In this document: positions 25,164 to 33,338 of the stretch, one piece after another
Numbering within the stretch: position 1 is the first letter of the stretch
Layout of the letters: each line of letters starts with the position of its first letter
Assembly (NCBI GenBank): GCA_001915065.1
Contig: MNDT01000031.1
Coordinates: forward strand, 1-33,338
DNA: 33,338 nt
Direction: 5' to 3'
From: an archaeon 13_2_20CM_2_53_6
GTDB taxonomy: Archaea; Thermoproteota; Bathyarchaeia; 40CM-2-53-6
Made by a program: the position numbers and the translations under genes
The notes under the pieces: model-generated
Told to the model about the DNA's origin: nothing
Databases searched by the model: none
Seen by the model: the letters and a program-made list of their open reading frames with translations, nothing else

Positions 25164-26039
25164 TTAACTAAGATGCGCTATCTTGGAGACGCGCTCTACA
25201 AGCTGTGGGGCGTCCAGTCGGTCACATATCCTGACGAATGACTCGTGAGGCTCCTTCCAGAAAAGCTCAGCCGGTGATTTGATGGTGGGCTCTGTCTTCC
25301 GCAGGGTCGCGAGATCACGGAACAGAAAAACCAGTTTGAGATTCTCTCGCAGGGTTCTTGCGAGCCTGTCTGCTCCGCGGGGTTTCGCCTTCCAGTCCGA
25401 AGGGTCTGCCGGGATATTCTCGAGATGGCCGTGGCGGCTGAGAACCCAACTGGCTGACTTCTCTCCCCACCCGGGCAGACCCGGATACCCATCTGCACTA
25501 TCTCCTACCAGTGCAAGATAATCGGGAATAGACCCGGGTGAGACTCCAAATCGTTCAATCACCCCCTTCTCGTCAATGACCGTCTTTCTACGTCTATCGA
25601 GCATGACGATCCGATTCTTCTTAACGCACTGCGCCAGATCTTTGTCAGGAGAACAGATGTAGACCCGGTCGACGTCCGGGAATCCGGCAAGGCGCGATGC
25701 TGCCCCCGCCAAGGCGTCATCAGCCTCCAGCTTGACCATCGGCCAGACAACAACACCCAAGGACATCAGCGTCTCTTCCAGTAGCGGAAACTGCGCGAGC
25801 AGTCTCGGGTCCACACCGGCGCTCGTCTTGTAACCCGTCCAAAGATCGTTCCTGAAAGATTCGATGACATGGTCGGTAGCTACGCCGAGGTGAGTGACCC
25901 CGGACTCGAACATTGATACGACACTAGCTAGGACCCCCAGAGTTGCGGCAACCTCCTCTCCCACAGGGTTGGTGTGCGGTGGGATGGCGTAGAAGTGACG
26001 GAATAACTCATAGGTCCCATCGAGGAGATAGACATCCAA
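25164..26039 (-). CDS. Bacterial-type 5'-3' exonuclease / flap nuclease domain protein
   Basis: The 291-residue stand-alone nuclease resembles the 5'-3' exonuclease domain of bacterial DNA polymerase I. The metal-binding acids are present: D7 in YLLDGTYELFRHFYA, E105/D107/D108 in KLEADDA, D132/D134 in SPDKDLAQ, and D180/D183 in VGDSADGYPG. The last leads into the helix-hairpin-helix GLPGWGEKSASWVL. There is no polymerase domain. Likely role is flap or RNA-primer removal or repair, with divalent metals. Archaea normally use the eukaryote-like FEN1, so this bacterial-type form points to lateral origin or an accessory repair role. The start is TTG; the closest ATG (26035) is out of frame. Confidence 0.85.
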   Translation of the reverse strand: MDVYLLDGTYELFRHFYAIPPHTNPVGEEVAATLGVLASVVSMFESGVTHLGVATDHVIESFRNDLWTGYKTSAGVDPRLLAQFPLLEETLMSLGVVVWPMVKLEADDALAGAASRLAGFPDVDRVYICSPDKDLAQCVKKNRIVMLDRRRKTVIDEKGVIERFGVSPGSIPDYLALVGDSADGYPGLPGWGEKSASWVLSRHGHLENIPADPSDWKAKPRGADRLARTLRENLKLVFLFRDLATLRKTEPTIKSPAELFWKEPHESFVRICDRLDAPQLVERVSKIAHLS

Positions 26040-26121
26040 GATCGAAACGCTTCTCGATCGAGGACGAATCAGTCGACTAATCTATCTTATCAGAAGATCG
26101 AGGTGGCGACTTGGCAGATTC

Positions 26122-26679
26122 TCATATTGGCGTGTCGCCGCCTTCCTTGATGTCTCCGGGAGGGGACCATTTAGCAGCGTCCTTCGTAAGCGGTCCCTGC
26201 GGTTCCGATTCTTCTCCCAGCTCAAAATTGTCCAGTTCGTCAAAGTTGAACGGTACCTTGCCCTTGATGTACATGTTCATCTGTTCGACACACTTAGCGA
26301 CCTCCGCGTCCGGTGGGCGGGCATGTTCCTTCTTCAACAAAACAACCATCGCGTTCCAGTACACTCTCTCCTTTGCAGTCAACGCCGCATTCGTAAACGG
26401 GTTAACCTCACTTGAGATGTAGTTCTCGATCGGCTGGATCTTGAAGCGTTTTACCAGGATCTTTCCCAACACCCAGCCCCCGCCGACGAGCAGGATGCCG
26501 GACCCGGCGAGGAAAATGGGAAACGAGAAAAGGTCCCGCAAGCCCGGAATGAGATAGTAGATCGTCACTATCATCGAGAAGGTGCTTAGGAAGTATCCGA
26601 TGACCCAGCCCCAGGCGTAGTTGTAGTACCATCTAGCCAGTGTTAGACGGTAGACCCACTTGCCGAAGCCTTTGGACAA
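26122..26679 (-). CDS. Two-TM protein with acidic cytosolic domain
   Basis: The 185-residue protein is not recognised. It has an Arg/Tyr/Trp-rich N terminus (KWVYRLTLARWYYNYAWGW), membrane helices at about 22-45 and 52-74, and a soluble domain (75-185) with two Cys-free helical segments and an acidic, Pro/Gly-rich tail. The TTG start is the only one that keeps the full N terminus; no in-frame ATG was seen upstream. It is followed downstream by the exonuclease gene on the same strand (82-bp gap). Confidence 0.6.
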   Translation of the reverse strand: MSKGFGKWVYRLTLARWYYNYAWGWVIGYFLSTFSMIVTIYYLIPGLRDLFSFPIFLAGSGILLVGGGWVLGKILVKRFKIQPIENYISSEVNPFTNAALTAKERVYWNAMVVLLKKEHARPPDAEVAKCVEQMNMYIKGKVPFNFDELDNFELGEESEPQGPLTKDAAKWSPPGDIKEGGDTPI

Positions 26680-26808
26680 AACGCGGATGAACCCTGAGTC
26701 TCAGCAGACTCCCCTTTTCTGGTCTGCGCTACCTAAGCAAGCCAGAACCCGAATTTAGCTGGGATCTAGAACATGCTTTGCTCTGACGAATAGCCCAAGA
26801 GTGCTGCG

Positions 26809-27081
26809 TCATATCGGGCTCTGGCTTCTGTCGGGTGCCGTGCCGTGGCAAACCGTGCACGTCTTCCATCCGAGCGCGTCAACTCTGAAGGTCTGGTTTT
26901 TCCCACAGTTCATGCAGTACTGGAGGAATCCTGTAGGATGCCTTGGCTGGGCCTGGACCTCAGCCGTTGTTGCCTCTTTCATGCCCGGTTCTTTCTTAGG
27001 AATGGGCTTCGTCAAACGTTGAAGATACTCCTTGTTGAACTTGAGCTTCGGCACAGCCGTCCGTATTAGGTAGACCATCAT
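26809..27081 (-). CDS. Small zinc-ribbon protein
   Basis: The 90-residue protein has a C-terminal zinc ribbon: CMNCGK (C56, C59), then ~15 residues, then CTVCHG (C75, C78). The N-terminal half is basic (RTAVPKLKFNKEYLQRLTKPIPKKEPG) without a known fold. Small single-ribbon proteins of this kind are common in archaea and may bind nucleic acids or a protein partner; function is unknown. Two ATGs in tandem begin the frame. A TATA-like AGTTAAAG at about 27117-27125 would give a short leader. Confidence 0.68.
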   Translation of the reverse strand: MMVYLIRTAVPKLKFNKEYLQRLTKPIPKKEPGMKEATTAEVQAQPRHPTGFLQYCMNCGKNQTFRVDALGWKTCTVCHGTAPDRSQSPI

Positions 27082-27197
27082 CTAGGCTTTGAAGACTATG
27101 TCCAAGCTCTCCGGCCCACTTTAACTAGAGCTTAGTCGAAAATGGATCCTGTGGCCTGAAACAGAGCAGAGGTTCAGACCAGACTTGGTCCCACTAT

Positions 27198-27452
27198 CTA
27201 GCCTTTCGCTGACGGCGTTTGAGGGGCTAGAATCGAGAGGACAGCGACGAAGAAGCAGACTCCCATGCCTGAGAACACAAGGACCCATGCGTCCCAGAGG
27301 CCTCTGGCTCCTATGATGGGAAAATAGTAGACGGCACTGGGTCCGTATAGCTGGGCGATTCCGTAGAGTTCGTCCGCCGTGACCGACAATGCCCCGAAGC
27401 CGTAGCAAGCGATTCCGAACAAAAATAGCCAGAAAATCCTCTTTGTTATCAT
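27198..27452 (-). CDS. Small two-TM protein
   Basis: The 84-residue membrane protein is not recognised. Its helices are at about 5-24 and 52-75. The segment between them (TADELYGIAQLYGPSAVYYFPIIGARGLWDAW) is probably extracytoplasmic and rich in Tyr and Gly. The ATG start has a TATA-like TTATAGAG about 36 nt upstream. Small two-helix proteins cluster here (26.1-28.9 kb), but no shared role is evident. Confidence 0.6.
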   Translation of the reverse strand: MITKRIFWLFLFGIACYGFGALSVTADELYGIAQLYGPSAVYYFPIIGARGLWDAWVLVFSGMGVCFFVAVLSILAPQTPSAKG

Positions 27453-27590
27453 TGCATCGGGCTCTCCGAGGGCTGGCCCGTTCTCTCTATAACATAATTG
27501 TAACTCATCTATTCGAAGGGCTGAGCTTTACCTGCCACCTCGATCGGATTACTTGGTTGCAATCGTTACGTCAGCAGATAACACGTTTCT

Positions 27591-27743
27591 TTATCTCAGT
27601 TTGAGCAATTCTTGGATTATGGCCAGATCATCAGCCAGTCCTTTGAGCGTCAAGCCGTATCCAAGACCGATTATCAGAGCCATCAACAGCACAGAGTATA
27701 GAGAGAACCTGACACTATCCTGGCGTCCACCGTCGCGCCACAT
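27591..27743 (-). CDS. Very small one-TM protein (50 residues)
   Basis: A 50-codon frame starting with ATG at 27743 encodes a short polar N terminus (MWRDGGRQDSVRFS), one hydrophobic helix (LYSVLLMALIIGLGYGLTL), and an amphipathic tail (KGLADDLAIIQELLKLR). The composition and helix placement look like a real small membrane protein rather than noise, and both neighbours on this strand are small proteins. A weak TATA-like element lies about 60 nt upstream. There is no family assignment. Confidence 0.45.
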   Translation of the reverse strand: MWRDGGRQDSVRFSLYSVLLMALIIGLGYGLTLKGLADDLAIIQELLKLR

Positions 27744-27932
27744 CTTTCATCGCTAGTTAGCCTCGCTCAAATGGAGATGTCTGTTCTCCTAGGAATCTGC
27801 TTAAATTGAGGTCTGGGTTTGGACTGAGTCACTTCCGGTTTCTCCCTTCGGCCGCGAATTCGGCTGTTCTTCAAACGGGCGTTTCTTCTATTTGATTCGT
27901 GCTGAACGCTTGCTCCGTTGTTAATGGGTTGT

Positions 27933-28241
27933 TTAGGTGTAGAGGGATGGCCTTCCTAACTGGCCGATATCGAAGCCGAGCCTCCCAACCATGTGTTTGA
28001 AAACGTCCCGGCCGATCTCGGCCACTCGTGACTCGTCCATCGGGTCCTTCCGGAACTTGGCGAGTAGACCAACCGACACGTCGGTTAGAGTGGCTACGAG
28101 TGTTACGATCTCCTCGACGGACACGTTTTTCCGCTCTTGGAAGATCTCTTTCTTAATGAACTCTAGGAGCATGTTCCCGTACTTTGTCATTCCGTCTCCG
28201 CCTTCCTCCATGTCACGGAGCACCTTGTCTGACTCGCTCAT
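27933..28241 (-). CDS. Small helical hypothetical protein
   Basis: The 102-residue soluble protein is not recognised. It is mostly alpha-helical: an acidic start (SESDKVLRDMEEGGDG), a helix YGNMLLEFIKKEIFQERKN, then SVEEIVTLVATLTDVSVGLLAKFRKD and VAEIGRDVFKHMVGRLGFDIG. It has no Cys and no membrane helix. The ATG start has a weak TATA-like TTCTTATCAC about 27 nt upstream, compatible with a leaderless message. Confidence 0.55.
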   Translation of the reverse strand: MSESDKVLRDMEEGGDGMTKYGNMLLEFIKKEIFQERKNVSVEEIVTLVATLTDVSVGLLAKFRKDPMDESRVAEIGRDVFKHMVGRLGFDIGQLGRPSLYT

Positions 28242-28460
28242 GTTCCCTGTCCCTGGCGATGTAGTGATAAGAACCCGACGGTCCCACCGCTAGTCTTTAG
28301 TCGCCAGACATTGAGAAGTCGGGCGGATGAACAGTGTCTTGGAGGCTACTGGACAGCACAATCTCAGAGAACATGTGAGTCTCTATGTCCTCGAACGGCC
28401 TCCAACCTGTTCCTCTCGATCCCTGAATATATTGCGGTTCGCACAGCGGTCCTCTCCCAC

Positions 28461-28862
28461 TTGCCTGTTGAGGGCAGTACCGCGGGCTTCATCTCATCCT
28501 ACGGGATTGGACTCGGCCTAACGTTGGACTTTCTCTGGACGCTTCTAATCTTTCAAGCATTCCTGGCGGTTCTCGTCCTGACCGTAGCGGCTTCCGGCTT
28601 GATCGGGAAGGGTTGGAGGTGGGTCTACGTCTTTTCGGCCCTGGTCCTCTCAGGTTTCATTGGCTACTGGCTCGGGGAAAGATTCTTCCTGACCCTTAGC
28701 TGGGTCTCGTTGTTGCAGAACGCTGGGGTAGATAGTTCCGGGGTCTACTCTGAGCTTTTCTGGTATGGGCTGGGAGCTACGATCTGCTATGTTGCGATGA
28801 TTCTTGTGTTGAGAAGGTCCTACAACAGGCTTGTGACGATGAAGACTGGCTTTATCGGGTGA
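28461..28862 (+). CDS. Small polytopic membrane protein
   Basis: This protein has about four hydrophobic segments: GIGLGLTLDFLWTLLIFQAFLAVLVLTVAASGLI, WVYVFSALVLSGFIGYWLG, a third near SVSLLQ, and YGLGATICYVAMILVL. It ends in a basic tail and is not recognised. The frame is open upstream to a TTG at 28311, but those 50 residues (MRSRADEQCLGG...) are Cys/Ser/Arg-rich and not membrane-protein-like. I chose the TTG at 28461 because a strong TATA-like AATATATT (28425-28432) lies ~30 nt upstream, compatible with a leaderless start; the true start stays uncertain. Confidence 0.55.
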   Translation: MPVEGSTAGFISSYGIGLGLTLDFLWTLLIFQAFLAVLVLTVAASGLIGKGWRWVYVFSALVLSGFIGYWLGERFFLTLSWVSLLQNAGVDSSGVYSELFWYGLGATICYVAMILVLRRSYNRLVTMKTGFIG

Positions 28863-28895
28863 ACGGACCAGTCTAACGTTTGCAGGACTAGACGA

Positions 28896-29735
28896 TCATT
28901 CCGGGGCAAATGCAGTAGCTAGTTTCTTGGAATCCTCTAGGCTCAGTCTCCAGCTGACGACTTCAGCGTTCTCTGTAACATGAGCCTTGTCTATGGCCTT
29001 CGGGATTACTGCGACAGACTCGTGGTCCAGAAGCCAGTTCAATGCCACCTGACTACGGCTCTTTCCATATTTTGCCGCTATCTCGTCTAGGACCTTGAAC
29101 GGTCCTCCGCGACCCTTCGGAATCCTCCCCTTCCCGAGCGGACTATACGCGATCACGGTCAGACCCTCTCGTTGACAATACGGTAGCACGTCTGGTTCGA
29201 TCGAGCGGTCGACGAGACTATACTCGACCTGATTCGAGACGATCTGTTCACGTGATAGAGCCGCCTGCGCCTCCTCTACCTGGGTGACAGAGAAGTTGCT
29301 CACACCGATATGTCGGGTAACACCATCCCGGACGAGCTTCTCCATGGCCCGCATAGTCTCTTCGATCGGGACCCGGGGGTTGGGCCAGTGCAGCTGGTAG
29401 AGATCCATCTCTTTGATCTTGAGTCTCTCAAGACTTCGCTTCGCCGATCTAAAAACGTCTTCGTATGCGAAGTGGGACGGCGAGACCTTTGAAGCGACAA
29501 ACACTTTCTCGCGCCTTCCGTCCAGCGCTCTTGAAACAATCTCTTCGCTATGACCCGCCCCATACATTTCTGCAGTATCGACCAGTGTCATTCCAAGTTC
29601 GAGGCCCAGTCTAAGAGCCTCGACAGCCTCCTCGTCCCTCGAAGTATTGCTCATCATCCCACCCCCGATCTCCCATGTTCCCAGCCCCACGACAGGAATC
29701 TGCTCCCCGGTCTTTCCGAGATTACGAAATTCCAA
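28896..29735 (-). CDS. Aldo/keto reductase
   Basis: The 279-residue NAD(P)H-dependent oxidoreductase has a TIM-barrel fold. The catalytic tetrad is complete: D53 and Y58 in LVDTAEMYGAGHSEE, K83 in VASKVSP, and H116 in LYQLHWPNP. The SNF motif (IGVSNFSVTQVEEA) and the C-terminal cofactor segment VIPKAID are present. The substrate is unknown; the subgroup resembles archaeal and bacterial general aldehyde or ketone reductases. The start is TTG with a TATA-like CAATTAAACC on the minus strand (29766-29775) about 31-40 nt upstream, so the leader is very short or absent. Monocistronic. Confidence 0.92.
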   Translation of the reverse strand: MEFRNLGKTGEQIPVVGLGTWEIGGGMMSNTSRDEEAVEALRLGLELGMTLVDTAEMYGAGHSEEIVSRALDGRREKVFVASKVSPSHFAYEDVFRSAKRSLERLKIKEMDLYQLHWPNPRVPIEETMRAMEKLVRDGVTRHIGVSNFSVTQVEEAQAALSREQIVSNQVEYSLVDRSIEPDVLPYCQREGLTVIAYSPLGKGRIPKGRGGPFKVLDEIAAKYGKSRSQVALNWLLDHESVAVIPKAIDKAHVTENAEVVSWRLSLEDSKKLATAFAPE

Positions 29736-29812
29736 CGCCAGTCTTGGACGAAGGAGTTTCTCAGAGGTTTAATTGAATCTTGAGACGAAAAACGCACTTC
29801 GGGGCTGATGTG

Positions 29813-30100
29813 CTACCTAGGGGGTTTCGCAGACGATAAGAGGGTCTTCACCGCATCTTCGAACCTCGCGCCTCCTTGGTGGAGGCGAATCTCGCCCTCT
29901 TCGAAGCCGGACTCTGCCATTCCCTTGTCGCAGAGAAACTTGGCCGCCCACTCGACCGCGTTCTTCGGGAGATGCAGCTGTTTGGAGATGTCGTCTAGCC
30001 TATGCCAGGCTCCATCCACGAGGCGGATCCAGACGTACCAGAGAAGCATAGGCTTCGCTCCTGCCATTTGAGTGGCGCCTTCACGCTCCCTGTCCCGCAC
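29813..30100 (-). CDS. Small winged-helix protein
   Basis: The 95-residue protein has a winged-helix-like core: MLLWYVWIRLVDGAWHRLDDISKQLHLPKNAVEWAAKFLCDKGMAESGFEEGEIRLHQGGARFEDAVKTLL. The second helix-turn-helix (LDDISKQLHLPKNAVEWAAKFL) should be the DNA-reading element and GFEEGEIRLHQGG the wing. It is probably a small transcriptional regulator. The GTG at 30100 is supported by the AT-rich TTTTTTAAC element (30123-30134) ~28 nt upstream; an ATG at 30067 is the alternative. It shares that element with the divergent gene at 30175, which it may regulate. Confidence 0.65.
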   Translation of the reverse strand: MRDREREGATQMAGAKPMLLWYVWIRLVDGAWHRLDDISKQLHLPKNAVEWAAKFLCDKGMAESGFEEGEIRLHQGGARFEDAVKTLLSSAKPPR

Positions 30101-30122
30101 AGCTACTAATCCTAGTGTAACC

Positions 30123-30134
30123 CGTTAAAAAATC
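30123..30134. promoter_or_regulatory. AT-rich promoter element shared by divergent genes
   Basis: The plus strand reads GTTAAAAAATCG, and the minus strand an equivalent TTTTTTAAC. It is ~28 nt from the GTG of the winged-helix gene and ~47 nt from the GTG/ATG of the anchored secreted protein gene. Confidence 0.4.
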
Positions 30135-30174
30135 GGCAAGTAACACCTGCCCGAAAGACGACCATCATCCAATC

Positions 30175-30717
30175 GTGCTCATGGGCCCTAAGGCCAAGAT
30201 CGCAATCATAATACTCTTGATTATTATCGTCATATTCGCCGTCTGGCAATTCACGAGCCCACAGCAGCTGCCACCGATCGGCGACAAGTACACCTCACAG
30301 CCAGTCTACACGAACCGGGGGACATGGATAATCTTGGAGAACATGAGCTATGGAAGAGCCTACATAGCCTTCTCAATTGCAAACCAGAGCTATCCCGGAA
30401 CTGGTCTGCAAACATACTACACGTTGACAATAAGCAATCTAAACCAGAGCACCACAGAATCATTCGTTAAAGGCTTCGGGCTGCGAGTAACCTCGATCAC
30501 AATGCAAGACAACTATGATGGGTCGGCATCGAAGTGGGGTATCGGAAGCAACCTGACGGACGCGATACAGGCTACAGGCGTATTCAACTTCCAGACCTCC
30601 ACGCTCCACAAACTCCGAATCACAGTAACCTACCAGATCTACGATCTCCTCCCTCTCGGATCTATACCGGACAAGGCACGGAATGATTCCTTCAACATAA
30701 CCCAGACGGTGGTCTAG
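30175..30717 (+). CDS. Membrane-anchored extracytoplasmic protein
   Basis: The 180-residue protein has one N-terminal membrane anchor (about 8-26: IAIIILLIIIVIFAVWQF) and an extracytoplasmic beta-rich domain with numerous N-x-S/T sequons. These include ENMSYGRAYIAFSIANQSYPG, TISNLNQST and FNITQTV. No catalytic motif is visible and the family is unrecognised. The GTG start is followed two codons later by ATG, which could be the real start. It is divergent from the small winged-helix gene, with which it shares an AT-rich element. Confidence 0.65.
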   Translation: MLMGPKAKIAIIILLIIIVIFAVWQFTSPQQLPPIGDKYTSQPVYTNRGTWIILENMSYGRAYIAFSIANQSYPGTGLQTYYTLTISNLNQSTTESFVKGFGLRVTSITMQDNYDGSASKWGIGSNLTDAIQATGVFNFQTSTLHKLRITVTYQIYDLLPLGSIPDKARNDSFNITQTVV

Positions 30718-30768
30718 GTCCTGCTAAGGATTATGTAGCCCTCCAAAATTATCCGGCCAGATCACTTC

Positions 30769-31398
30769 TTGTCGATAACCTATGACTACATCGACGATTA
30801 CCTATACAGAGTCGCACCTCCAAGGGACAATCTTCTCGAGAGAATGGAAGAATACGCGGAGACAAACTCTGTCCCCATAATAGGGCCCTTGGTTGGTAGA
30901 CTGCTCTACAACCTCGCCAAGGCCAGCCAGAGCAGGAAGGTGCTAGAAATAGGAACAGCCATTGGATACTCGGGAATCTGGCTAGCCAGAGCAATAACCC
31001 CGCTGAAGGGGAGTCTTACCACCATCGACATGAACCCCGAACGGGTTAGGATCGCAAGGAAGAATCTTGCCGAAGCAGGACTTGACCGAACGGTGAAAGT
31101 AATCGAGGGGAGTGCCCTCGACATTCTCCCAACTCTAAAAGAATCATACGACATGATATTTCTCGACTCGGACAAGGATGTTTATCCAGACTCGTTCAAG
31201 ATGTCCCTTCCACTGCTCCGCAAAGGAGGGCTCTTCGTCGCCGACAATGCTCTCTGGGGCGGAGACGTGGCTAAGGGAGGCAAGTCGAAGGACACTCAGG
31301 CGATGATCAAATTCAACAGGCTAGTCACCGAGTCTCCCGGAATGTCGACCGTCATACTGCCTCTCCGTGACGGTGTACTGGTCAGTCTGAAAGAATAG
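30769..31398 (+). CDS. SAM-dependent O-methyltransferase (class I, COMT-like)
   Basis: The 209-residue methyltransferase of the catechol/caffeoyl-CoA O-methyltransferase family has the SAM-binding motif KVLEIGTAIGYSGIWLA (57-73), then TIDMNPERV (motif post-I). It also has the metal-site segments MIFLDSDKDVYP (D133/D135) and VADNALWGGDVAKG (D159, N160). It transfers a methyl group to a hydroxyl of an aromatic or other small acceptor, using a divalent metal; the acceptor is unknown. The TTG start keeps the N-terminal helix of the family, and no ATG occurs in frame before the SAM motif except M26. It is followed by the RNR gene on the same strand. Confidence 0.9.
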   Translation: MSITYDYIDDYLYRVAPPRDNLLERMEEYAETNSVPIIGPLVGRLLYNLAKASQSRKVLEIGTAIGYSGIWLARAITPLKGSLTTIDMNPERVRIARKNLAEAGLDRTVKVIEGSALDILPTLKESYDMIFLDSDKDVYPDSFKMSLPLLRKGGLFVADNALWGGDVAKGGKSKDTQAMIKFNRLVTESPGMSTVILPLRDGVLVSLKE

Positions 31399-31461
31399 CC
31401 CAACTTCGGCTGTCTTTGGAACCTTTGCATCTGATGAGTCAGAGCCCCCGAACAGGCGCGG

Positions 31462-31537
31462 GCATGCATACTTCAGATTTTTATACCAATCAGTACAGAT
31501 TTCTTTAATCCGAACACGCGTGGTGTATGCATACTTC
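31462..31537 (+). promoter_or_regulatory. RNR promoter with two ATGCATACTTC repeats
   Basis: A strong TATA-like TTTTTATA (31478-31485) is flanked by exact 11-bp direct repeats ATGCATACTTC at 31464-31474 and 31527-31537. Each is built on an ATGCAT palindrome; the second copy is a perfect 10-bp palindrome GTATGCATAC. Initiation would fall near 31507-31511, between the two repeats, so they are plausible operator sites of an unknown regulator. They do not match the NrdR box as I know it. Confidence 0.45.
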
Positions 31538-31581
31538 CTCGGTTTTCGGAACGAAAACAGAGCGAGAAGGTAGATCAAGTA

Positions 31582-33338
<1,757 letters not shown>

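Overview
The window looks like chromosomal DNA of an uncultured archaeon, most likely a mesophilic Thermoproteota (TACK) member related to Nitrososphaeria or Bathyarchaeia; the phylum is an inference. The evidence is an archaeal-type PRPP synthase, a glutamate synthase split into archaeal-style domain ORFs, a secreted PF09826 beta-propeller protein, a KaiC/RadA-like single-domain ATPase, winged-helix regulators fused to membrane segments, and TATA-like boxes about 25-32 nt upstream of several start codons (leaderless transcripts). Inside gene clusters, some starts are instead preceded by Shine-Dalgarno-like GAGG/GGAG motifs. TTG and GTG starts are frequent. No rRNA, tRNA, CRISPR array or recognisable transposase gene was seen.

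Layout. 1-581: intergenic, holding one copy of a ~230-bp dispersed repeat. 582-8512: M20 peptidase, a Thr-rich membrane protein, a membrane-anchored winged-helix regulator divergent from a secreted beta-propeller protein, a PfkB-family sugar kinase, PRPP synthase divergent from a KaiC-like ATPase, and a four-helix membrane protein. 8513-8837: second, inverted copy of the repeat. 8838-11681: MFS exporter, two overlapping unknown small genes, and a ribbon-helix-helix protein. 11820-17054: a tight three-gene glutamate synthase operon (degenerate FMN-domain paralogue, intact FMN/Fe-S domain protein, and a glutaminase + GXGXG fusion). 17186-20734: membrane protein, PNPOx-like protein, large Ig-repeat surface protein. 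20856-23076: dienelactone hydrolase, a DUF6295-like protein, a GNAT acetyltransferase and two small unknown genes. 23077-23711: two tandem stem-loops and a small reading frame interrupted by TGA. 23712-28862: polytopic membrane protein with a duplicated D-x3-H...TPAH motif, bacterial-type 5'-3' exonuclease, and several small membrane or zinc-ribbon proteins, including a 50-residue one. 28896-33338: aldo/keto reductase, a winged-helix protein divergent from an anchored secreted protein, an O-methyltransferase, and the 5' part of a B12-dependent (class II) ribonucleotide reductase that runs off the window.

How the genes fit together. The metabolic core is nitrogen assimilation (GOGAT) plus nucleotide supply (PRPP synthase, class II RNR, ribokinase-like kinase). 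Much of the rest is cell-surface and membrane protein of unknown role. Items most worth a second look are the inverted ~230-bp structured repeat, the GOGAT paralogue with an incomplete CxxCxxC cluster motif, the TGA-interrupted small gene next to conserved-looking hairpins, the palindromic repeats around the RNR promoter, and the overlapping small-gene pair at 10.3-10.8 kb.
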